Source: an uncultured Clostridia bacterium
GTDB lineage: Bacteria; Bacillota; Clostridia; Oscillospirales; Acutalibacteraceae
Assembly: GCA_947623215.1 (NCBI GenBank)
Contig: CANQGN010000019.1
Location: 1 to 14,707, forward strand
Reading direction: 5' to 3'
Length of the DNA stretch: 14,707 nucleotides
In this document: positions 8,199-12,535 of the stretch, piece by piece
How positions within the stretch are numbered: the first letter of the stretch is position 1
Layout of the letters: the number at the start of each line of letters is the position of its first letter
The notes under the pieces: generated by a model
What the model was told of the DNA's origin: nothing
The model's database searches: none
What the model saw: the letters and a program-made list of their open reading frames with translations, nothing else
Translations under genes and position numbers: made by a program

Positions 8199-8345
8199 AA
8201 GGGGTCTCCGTCCTCTCTTGTTTTTTTGGCGGCGTTTGGTGTTTTGGCGTTTGGTTCCGCTACTTGTCGCGTCGAAAAGCCCGCCGGGTTGCAGGGTTTT
8301 GTGCAACGCGTTTCTTGATTTTATTTTTTCGGGGGCCGTCCGCCA

Positions 8346-8398
8346 ATTCCTATCTTTATTTTTAGTAACAGTAGTAGGGGGCGTTGAAAAGTTGAAAA
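8346..8398 (-). promoter_or_regulatory. Candidate basal unwinding element: tandem DnaA boxes, GC spacer, DnaA-trios, AT-rich DUE
   Basis: Read in the dnaA-to-dnaN direction: two tandem TTTTCAAC octamers (8398-8383), a GC spacer GCCCC (8382-8378), then a string whose plus strand reads TAG TAA CAG TAG TAG (8363-8377), then an A/T run (8346-8362). The published bacterial basal unwinding system is DnaA boxes, GC-rich spacer, and repeated 3'-[G/A]A[T/A]-5' trinucleotides leading into AT-rich DNA. Four of the five triplets here fit and the fifth (CAG) keeps the middle A. Spacing and polarity match. Trio phasing is read directly from the sequence; function is inferred. Confidence 0.62.
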
Positions 8399-8479
8399 GC
8401 CGCCCCGACCCGCCAAATGCCGGCGCTGCGGGAAATTTTTGCCTGTTTAAAAAAGCGGCGGTGATTGGATGAAATTCTT

Positions 8480-8517
8480 TGTGAAAAAGTTGTCAACCTA
8501 TTTTCAACGGTTGAAGG
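8480..8517. promoter_or_regulatory. Cluster of candidate DnaA-binding sites
   Basis: Four DnaA-box-like words lie within 38 bp: TTTTTCACA (minus, 8480-8488; one mismatch to TTATNCACA), TTGTCAACC (plus, 8490-8498), TTTTCAACG (plus, 8501-8509) and CCTTCAACC (minus, 8509-8517). They are spaced about one helical turn apart and sit about 80 bp from the candidate unwinding element. Binding is inferred from position and similarity only. Confidence 0.5.
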
Positions 8518-8636
8518 TTTAAAAAACCGGGGAAAAAGGGGGCAAAAAAGGTCGAACGAACACACCATTTTGTACTTTTGCAACCGCCCGGTTGAAAAAG
8601 GATAACAAAACCGGCGCAAAGCCTTTAGCACCGCCG

Positions 8637-9944
8637 TTAGGCCATGCCGGAAATGTTTTTGACCATATCTTCTATGTTGGCCCGCAGCCGCGAATTGCGG
8701 CGCATGTCCGTTTGAATTTTTTTAATGGAAGCGCTAATGGTGGCGTGATTGCGGCCAAAGCTCTTGCCAATGGTTTTAAGCGGTAATCCGGTGACCTCTC
8801 GCGCTACGTAAATGCAAATGTGCCGGGCGTTGGCAATTTCGGCCGTTTGCTTGGCGGAGCAAATATCGGCCGGCGAAACGTCGTAAGCCGCGGCCACGGT
8901 GGCGATAATGCGGTCGATGGTGACCGGTTCGGGCAGCTCGTCTTTGCGAATTTCGTTAATCAGGTTGTTCACGCTGGTTAAAGAGGGTTCTTCGCCTGTT
9001 AAGCGGGAGTAGGCGTAGAGCTTGTTGACAATGCCCTCTAACTGCCGCACGTTGTTTTTAAGCTGGTTGGCGATGTACTGCACCACCACCTCCGGAATTT
9101 GAAATTGCAGCGCCTGCGCCTTTTGGCGAATAATGAGCACCCGCACTTCAAAGTCCGGCTGCTGAATGTCGGCAATCAACCCCATTTCTAACCGGCCCTG
9201 AATGCGTTCGTCCAGCGATTTCATGTCTTTAGGCAGCCGGTCGGACGAGAAGATGACCTGCTTGCCGGCGTGGTAGAGGGCCTCGAAGGTGTTAAAAAAT
9301 TCTACCTGAGTGGACTCTTTGCCGGCGATGAACTGAATATCGTCTATAATCAGCACGTCGGCGCTGCGGTATTTCTCCCGCAGGGCGGGGGTGCTGGCCG
9401 TTTGAATGGCGGCGATGACCTCGTTCATAAAGGGTTCGCCCTGGGTGTAAATGACCGAAAGGGTGGGGTAGCGGCGGTGAATCTCGTTGCGAATGGCGTT
9501 GAGCAAATGGGTTTTGCCCAGCCCCGGGTTGCCGTAAATAAAAAAAGGATTGTAGGCCTTGCCCGGCGCGGCCGCTACCGCCAGCGACGCCGCATGGGCG
9601 AATTTGTTAGAAGAGCCGACTACAAAATTATCAAAGGTATAGTGGGCGGCGGAAGGTTCCATTTCTACCGCCGGGGCGGCGGGCGCGGCCTCTGCCTGTT
9701 CTTCCGCCACCACCCGCACCGAGACGGGGAAGCCGAACACTTCTTCTAACCCCTGCTGCAACAGCGAGCGGTAGTGGTCTTCTACAATGGTTTTCTGGTA
9801 ATCGCTTTTGGCGCGAATCACGGCGCAGGAACCGTCTAACTGCACCGGTTGAAGCGAGCTAATCCAGGTATTATAGGCGACTTCGTGCATGGAATTGCGG
9901 CAATAAGCGCAAACGGAATCCCATACGTCGTTAAAAGAATTCAT
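8637..9944 (-). CDS. dnaA: Chromosomal replication initiator protein DnaA
   Basis: This is the AAA+ initiator that binds origin DnaA boxes and opens the duplex. It has 435 residues, normal length. Domain I (about 1-75) has the conserved AYNTWI; a short Ala/Glu/Pro linker follows. The AAA+ domain starts at YTFDNFVVGSSNKFAHAA, with Walker A GNPGLGKT (138-145), Walker B LIIDD (198-202), sensor SSDR (233-236) and the arginine finger in GRLEMGL (R251). Domain IV (about 340-435) keeps the basic-loop arginine (R374 in ANARH), but the recognition helix reads GRNHATISASIKKI: Asn399 and Ala401 replace the usual Asp and Thr/Ser of GRDH(T/S)T. The ATG has AAAGGA 8 nt upstream. It is transcribed from a strong promoter at 10008-10036 and is followed by the candidate origin. 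Confidence 0.98.
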   Translation of the reverse strand: MNSFNDVWDSVCAYCRNSMHEVAYNTWISSLQPVQLDGSCAVIRAKSDYQKTIVEDHYRSLLQQGLEEVFGFPVSVRVVAEEQAEAAPAAPAVEMEPSAAHYTFDNFVVGSSNKFAHAASLAVAAAPGKAYNPFFIYGNPGLGKTHLLNAIRNEIHRRYPTLSVIYTQGEPFMNEVIAAIQTASTPALREKYRSADVLIIDDIQFIAGKESTQVEFFNTFEALYHAGKQVIFSSDRLPKDMKSLDERIQGRLEMGLIADIQQPDFEVRVLIIRQKAQALQFQIPEVVVQYIANQLKNNVRQLEGIVNKLYAYSRLTGEEPSLTSVNNLINEIRKDELPEPVTIDRIIATVAAAYDVSPADICSAKQTAEIANARHICIYVAREVTGLPLKTIGKSFGRNHATISASIKKIQTDMRRNSRLRANIEDMVKNISGMA

Positions 9945-9977
9945 GGTTTTTTCCTTTCAAAGACGATTTAAAATCCT

Positions 9978-9993
9978 TCGGCCAAAGGGCCGA
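9978..9993 (-). other. Hairpin in the dnaA mRNA leader
   Basis: TCGGCC and GGCCGA form a perfect 6-bp GC-rich stem with a 4-nt loop, about 10 to 25 nt after the predicted transcription start and before the ribosome site. It could protect the 5' end or affect dnaA translation; this is seen as symmetry only. Confidence 0.45.
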
Positions 9994-10007
9994 TTGCATT
10001 CTCCCTT

Positions 10008-10036
10008 ATCATAGCACAAACAAACCGAGTTTTCAA
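10008..10036 (-). promoter_or_regulatory. dnaA promoter (sigma-A type)
   Basis: The minus strand reads TTGAAA (10036-10031), a 17-bp spacer, and TATGAT (10013-10008), with a TG just upstream of the -10 (TGCTATGAT). Start of transcription would be near 10001, giving a leader of about 57 nt. The -35 hexamer is embedded in a TTTTCAACA word (plus strand 10030-10038), the same octamer found in the candidate origin, so DnaA could repress its own gene here. Confidence 0.8.
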
Positions 10037-10127
10037 CAGGAAAAGCAAATTTTGAACCGAAAAAAGGCGTTGCAATCGGCGGCGAAGCGGGAAGAAAAGA
10101 TAAGCGCGCAAAGCGAGAACAAGTCGG

Positions 10128-10167
10128 GCAAAATTCTTTGCGAAAAGCAGCAAAATTCTTTGCGAAA
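10128..10167. repeat. Perfect 18-bp direct repeat, 22-bp period, between dnaA and the AEC gene
   Basis: GCAAAATTCTTTGCGAAA occurs at 10128-10145 and again at 10150-10167, two helical turns apart. The inner 15 bases AAATTCTTTGCGAAA recur with one change (C to T) at 8472-8486 in the dnaA-dnaN spacer. The pair sits upstream of the AEC promoter (-35 at 10179) and about 95 bp upstream of the dnaA -35, so it could be an activator site for the transporter or an upstream origin iteron. The shared copy in the origin spacer favours the second. Confidence 0.75.
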
Positions 10168-10178
10168 GCGGGTTTTGC

Positions 10179-10207
10179 TTGACAACCGGCCCAAAGTGGC
10201 GTATGGT
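10179..10207 (+). promoter_or_regulatory. Promoter of the AEC transporter gene
   Basis: A perfect TTGACA (10179-10184), 17-bp spacer and TATGGT (10202-10207, four of six to TATAAT). Predicted start of transcription is near 10214, leaving a 30-nt leader with a good ribosome site. This also argues that translation does not begin at the upstream in-frame ATG at 10052. Confidence 0.65.
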
Positions 10208-10243
10208 AGAAAGCGACCTTTTGAAAAAGGAGAAAACCCTTTT

Positions 10244-11182
10244 ATGAGCGCTATCCTTACAAGTTTCGGCACCGTGTCGCTGCGGGTGGTAGAGCTGTTC
10301 CTGCTGATGGGCGTGGGGCTGCTCTGCCACAAAACCGGCTGGGTAAAAGACGACGGCATTGCCCAAATGACCAACGTGCTGGTAAAGCCGGTAACCGTTT
10401 GCGTGATTGTAGAGAGCTTTCTTACCGTGCCGTTTGACCAAACGCGGCTGACGCAGCTGCTCACCGCGGCGGCGGCCTGCGTGGCCGCAACCGCCGTGGG
10501 GGGCTGCTTTGCTCTGCTTTTTCGCCGCCAGCCCCCCGCCCGCCGGGCGGTGCTGCGCTTTGGCACGGTGTTCTCAAACAGCGGGTTCATGTCGCTGCCA
10601 TTAGCCTCCGCCTTACTTGGCGAAGAGGGCGTGTTTGTGGTGTCGATTTACGTGGCGGTTTTTCAATGCCTGATATGGACCTATGGCGTATCGCTGTTTG
10701 GCGCGTTTGAAAAAAAGCGGGTGGTAAGGCAGCTGCTCACCAACCCCGGGCTTATCGGCGTAGCGGTAGGGCTGCCCCTCTTTTTATTACGGGTGCGCTG
10801 CCCCGGCGTGTTGCTTTCGCCCATTGGTATGCTGGCCGACTGCAACACCCCTCTCGCCATGCTCATTACCGGCTATTCGCTCGCCAAAATGTCGCTCAAA
10901 AAACAGCCGGGCGACGGCGCGCTGGTGGCTTCCCTGTTGCTGCGGCTGCTGGCCGTACCGGCTATTCTCTTGTGCCTGCTGCGGGCGGCGGGGGTTACCG
11001 GGCCGCTGCTGCTCGCCTGCATGATACCGGTCTCTGCCCCTACCGCCAGCAACACCGCCCTGTTTGCCCTGCTCTTTTCGGCAGACGAAGCCTACGCCGC
11101 CCGCTTAATTTCGTTCAGCACGCTCTGCAGTATGCTCACCCTGCCGCTGCTGCTGGCCGTCACCGGCGCGGTGGGTGGGTAA
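10244..11182 (+). CDS. AEC family transporter (auxin efflux carrier-like permease)
   Basis: This is a 312-residue integral membrane permease of the Mem_trans/AEC family (PF03547); bacterial members export or import small organic acids such as malate, and the substrate cannot be told from sequence. It is hydrophobic throughout, with roughly eight to ten membrane helices in two halves. Family landmarks are the FSNSGFMSLPL stretch after the fourth helix or so (N112-F115), the NPGLIGVAVGLPLF start of the second half, and IPVSAPTASNTALFA near the end. I chose the ATG at 10244 (MSAILTSFGTV) because AAGGAG lies upstream and a promoter sits at 10179; the longer frame adds 64 basic, non-membrane residues. 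It is divergent from dnaA and convergent with the metal repressor. There is no sign of a functional link to replication. Confidence 0.9.
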   Translation: MSAILTSFGTVSLRVVELFLLMGVGLLCHKTGWVKDDGIAQMTNVLVKPVTVCVIVESFLTVPFDQTRLTQLLTAAAACVAATAVGGCFALLFRRQPPARRAVLRFGTVFSNSGFMSLPLASALLGEEGVFVVSIYVAVFQCLIWTYGVSLFGAFEKKRVVRQLLTNPGLIGVAVGLPLFLLRVRCPGVLLSPIGMLADCNTPLAMLITGYSLAKMSLKKQPGDGALVASLLLRLLAVPAILLCLLRAAGVTGPLLLACMIPVSAPTASNTALFALLFSADEAYAARLISFSTLCSMLTLPLLLAVTGAVGG

Positions 11183-11190
11183 AAATAAAA

Positions 11191-11244
11191 AACCCCCGGC
11201 GCGGTGAAAGGGGACTTCCCTCTACCGCGCCGGGTTCTTGTTTA
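11191..11244. terminator. Bidirectional intrinsic terminator between convergent genes
   Basis: A perfect 11-bp stem, CCCGGCGCGGT (11195-11205) with ACCGCGCCGGG (11224-11234), encloses a further AGGG/CCCT pairing. On the plus strand it is followed by a T-rich run (TTCTTGTTTATT), and on the minus strand by TTTTTTATTTTT, so it can stop both the AEC transcript and the repressor transcript. Confidence 0.85.
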
Positions 11245-11256
11245 TTAAAGTAAAAT

Positions 11257-11640
11257 TTAGGCTTTTTCGGTCTGCCCCAGCGCCGTCATGCCGCGGCGGA
11301 GGGCTTCAAAGGTCTGGTCGCTGATGACGTGCTCCATTTTGCAGGCATCCTCCGCCGCCACCGCCGGGTCTACCCCAAGGCTGGTCAGCAGGTCAGAAAG
11401 CAGCGTGTGGCGGGCGTAAATTTTCTCGGCAATGGCCCGCCCGTCGGCCGTTAAAGTCAAGCAGCCGTCCTCCCCCACCGTCAGGTAGCCGCCGGCTTTT
11501 AAGAGACCCACCGCCCGGCTGACGCTGGGTTTGGAGTAGCCCATGTACTCGCCCACGTCGACCGACCGAACCGCCCCTTTCTTTTGCGATAAAATTAAAA
11601 TGGTTTCGAGATACATTTCGCCCGATTCCTGTAAATGCAC
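11257..11640 (-). CDS. DtxR/MntR-family metal-dependent transcriptional repressor, likely Fe(II)-sensing
   Basis: This is a 127-residue short-form repressor: an N-terminal winged helix (about 1-62, with KPSVSRAVGLL as the recognition helix) and the metal-binding dimerisation domain (about 65-120), without the SH3 domain of full-length DtxR. Candidate metal ligands are M9, E12, H78, C100, E103 and H104. Met9 and Cys100 match the DtxR/IdeR iron site (M10, C102) and not the MntR manganese site (Asp8, Glu99), so Fe(II) is the expected signal. I chose the GTG at 11640 because AAAGGAGG lies 10 nt upstream and the promoter at 11680-11708 starts transcription after the longer frame's ATG at 11754. 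It is divergent from feoAAB, its probable target. Its own promoter shows no iron box. Confidence 0.92.
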   Translation of the reverse strand: MHLQESGEMYLETILILSQKKGAVRSVDVGEYMGYSKPSVSRAVGLLKAGGYLTVGEDGCLTLTADGRAIAEKIYARHTLLSDLLTSLGVDPAVAAEDACKMEHVISDQTFEALRRGMTALGQTEKA

Positions 11641-11679
11641 GGCGGTTCGTCCTCCTTTGTCATACGGTATCCTGCCCTT

Positions 11680-11708
11680 AGTATACCACACCCCGGCGGA
11701 TTTTGCAA
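11680..11708 (-). promoter_or_regulatory. Promoter of the DtxR-type repressor gene
   Basis: The minus strand reads TTGCAA (11708-11703), a 17-bp spacer and TATACT (11685-11680) preceded by TG. Transcription would start near 11673, about 33 nt before the GTG start. No inverted GTTAG repeat overlaps it, so the gene does not look iron-repressed. Confidence 0.7.
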
Positions 11709-11773
11709 GCCCCGCCCCGGCAGGCGCTCCCGTGCTAAAATCCGCGCCCTTCAAAAAAATTTAAAAAAAGGGG

Positions 11774-11802
11774 TTGACAAACCCCGCCCCGGTTGCTATA
11801 CT
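11774..11802 (+). promoter_or_regulatory. feo operon promoter
   Basis: A perfect TTGACA (11774-11779), 17-bp spacer and TATACT (11797-11802), with TG before the -10 (TTGCTATACT). It is the strongest promoter in the window by eye. The start of transcription, near 11809, coincides with the first iron-box-like palindrome, so a bound repressor would block it. Confidence 0.85.
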
Positions 11803-11808
11803 AATGGT

Positions 11809-11826
11809 GGTTAGCGTAGCCTAACC
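11809..11826 (+). promoter_or_regulatory. Iron-box-like operator 1 at the feo start site
   Basis: GGTTAG-N6-CTAACC is a perfect inverted repeat at the predicted transcription start. Its half-sites resemble those of the DtxR/IdeR box. A CTAA half-site also lies 10 bp upstream (11801), overlapping the -10, so CTAA, TTAG and CTAA recur at exact 10-bp steps. It is the probable binding site of the divergent repressor. Confidence 0.72.
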
Positions 11827-11842
11827 TCTTTTTCAGGGGGGC

Positions 11843-11860
11843 AGTTAGCCTCTGCTAATT
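11843..11860 (+). promoter_or_regulatory. Iron-box-like operator 2 in the feo leader
   Basis: TTAGC-N4-GCTAA (11845-11858) is a second inverted repeat with the same TTAG-N6-CTAA framework, 34 bp downstream of operator 1. It lies within the leader about 17 bp before the first feoA, and may act as a second repressor site or roadblock. Confidence 0.65.
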
Positions 11861-11876
11861 TTAATGTTGTTTCGGT

Positions 11877-12107
11877 ATGAAAGAAGCGTGCAGCATGATG
11901 CCACTCACCCTTGCGGCCGTAGGAGAAGAGGCCGTCATTCGCCGCGTTGGCGGCAAGCCGGAGGTGCGCCGGCACTTAGAGAACCTTGGGTTTGTCGTAG
12001 GCGGGCCCGTGCGGGTCGTCAGTATGCTGGGCGGCAACGTAATTGTAAACATTAAAGAAACCCGCGTGGCGGTCAGCCGCGAAATGGCGCAAAAAATTCT
12101 CATTTAA
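11877..12107 (+). CDS. feoA: FeoA family protein, first copy
   Basis: This is a small SH3-fold cytosolic partner of the FeoB iron transporter. The 76-residue product has the pattern MMPLTLAAVGEE...VGGKPEVRRHLENLGFVVG...VSMLGGNVIVNIKETRVAVSREMAQKIL, typical of one clostridial FeoA subfamily whose C-terminus ends in REMAxKI. The start is uncertain: ATG at 11877, or the tandem ATGs at 11895/11898, which begin the conserved MMPLTL and have a weak AAAGAAG upstream. It is the first gene of feoA-feoA-feoB, 38 bp before the second copy. The two FeoA proteins are clearly different in sequence, suggesting separate jobs and not a recent duplication. Confidence 0.92.
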   Translation: MKEACSMMPLTLAAVGEEAVIRRVGGKPEVRRHLENLGFVVGGPVRVVSMLGGNVIVNIKETRVAVSREMAQKILI

Positions 12108-12145
12108 CGCGCCCGGGACGAAAAGATAAAACGGAGGGGACGGCA

Positions 12146-12367
12146 ATGAAAACCTTACGGCAAGCGACCATTGGCGAAACGGTAAAAGTGGCCCGCCTGC
12201 ATGGCGAAGGCGCGGTGAAGCGCCGCATTATGGACATGGGCATTACCCGCGGGGTGAATGTAACCGTGCGCAAGGTGGCCCCGCTGGGCGACCCGGTAGA
12301 GGTTACGGTGCGGGGGTACGAGCTCTCGCTGCGCAAGGCGGACGCCGAGCTGATAGAGGTAGAGTAA
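12146..12367 (+). CDS. feoA: FeoA family protein, second copy
   Basis: This 73-residue SH3-fold protein is of the classic FeoA type: MKTLRQATIGETVKVARLHGEGAVKRRIMDMGIT, then the diagnostic VRKVAPLGDPVEVTVRGYELSLRKADAELIEV. FeoA proteins act in the cytosol with FeoB in Fe(II) uptake, probably by influencing its complex or GTPase domain. The ATG has a strong GGAGGGG upstream. It is followed by a 168-bp gap holding a terminator and a long hairpin before feoB, so it is the last gene guaranteed to be transcribed when attenuation occurs. Confidence 0.95.
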   Translation: MKTLRQATIGETVKVARLHGEGAVKRRIMDMGITRGVNVTVRKVAPLGDPVEVTVRGYELSLRKADAELIEVE

Positions 12368-12427
12368 ATCCTGTTCGGCGGGAGCGGCGGATGCGCTTTT
12401 TTCCCCGCCAACCATCACCCAACCAAA

Positions 12428-12450
12428 AGCCCGCCGGGGCGGGTTTTTTT
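12428..12450 (+). terminator. Intrinsic terminator or attenuator between feoA and feoB
   Basis: CCCGC (12430-12434) and GCGGG (12439-12443) form a GC-only stem with a 4-nt loop followed by seven T. It lies inside the operon, 61 bp after the second feoA, and would reduce feoB expression relative to feoA. A weaker stem, AGCG/CGCT followed by six T, lies a little upstream near 12385-12405. Confidence 0.75.
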
Positions 12451-12489
12451 CGCCCGGTCGGTTAGCCACAACTAACCGCAAACCGGGCG
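12451..12489 (+). promoter_or_regulatory. Long hairpin containing a third iron-box-like palindrome, upstream of feoB
   Basis: The left arm CGCCCGGT plus CGGTTAG (12451-12465) pairs with CTAACCG (12472-12478) and ACCGGGCG (12482-12489), with a three-base CAA bulge and a six-base loop. The inner 18 bp (12460-12477) read GGTTAG-N6-CTAACC, the same as operator 1 apart from the central six bases. It follows directly on the T-run of the terminator. As DNA it could bind the repressor as a roadblock or control an internal promoter, though I see no good promoter here. As RNA it is a strong stem that could compete with an antiterminator. Confidence 0.7.
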
Positions 12490-12535
12490 CATAGCATAGG
12501 CAAATAGGCAAATAAGCACAAAGGAGGAAACCGGT

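Larger units (their letters stand above)
8199..8636. other. Candidate chromosomal replication origin (oriC), dnaA-dnaN spacer
   Basis: A 438-bp stretch without genes separates dnaA and dnaN, which in Firmicutes is where the unwinding part of oriC lies. It is rich in A/T runs and purine tracts compared with its GC-rich neighbours. It carries four exact TTTTCAAC octamers (8383-8390, 8391-8398 and 8591-8598 on the minus strand; 8501-8508 on plus), near matches at 8490-8497 (TTGTCAAC) and 8510-8517 (minus, CCTTCAAC), and a TTTTTCACA nonamer at 8480-8488 (minus). A purine-rich tract lies at 8513-8550. A 10-bp direct repeat GGCGTTTGGT occurs at 8231-8240 and 8246-8255, and a small hairpin at 8288-8307 precedes dnaN. 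Canonical TTATCCACA was not found. Assignment as origin is inference from gene context plus these motifs. Confidence 0.72.

Noticed and set aside
8199..8306. Upstream extension of dnaN by 36 residues
   Set aside because: The added residues are basic and unconserved; the ATG at 8198 has a proper ribosome site and matches the family start.
8362..8631. 89-residue minus-strand frame in the dnaA-dnaN spacer
   Set aside because: Composition is unlike the neighbouring genes, there is no ribosome site or family resemblance, and it spans the origin motifs.
8598..8632. Possible terminator after dnaA (CGGCG/CGCCG stem then GTTTTGTT)
   Set aside because: The stem is only 5 bp with a 15-base loop and the T-run is broken; too weak to list.
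10052..10243. Upstream extension of the AEC transporter by 64 residues
   Set aside because: It would cover the predicted promoter and the direct repeats, and adds a charged non-membrane stretch unlike the family.
9968..10441. Minus-strand frames between dnaA and the AEC gene
   Set aside because: They run across the dnaA promoter and deep into the transporter gene antisense, with no start signals or domain.
12490..12535. Internal promoter for feoB
   Set aside because: No convincing -35/-10 pair with proper spacing could be found between the hairpin and the feoB ribosome site.
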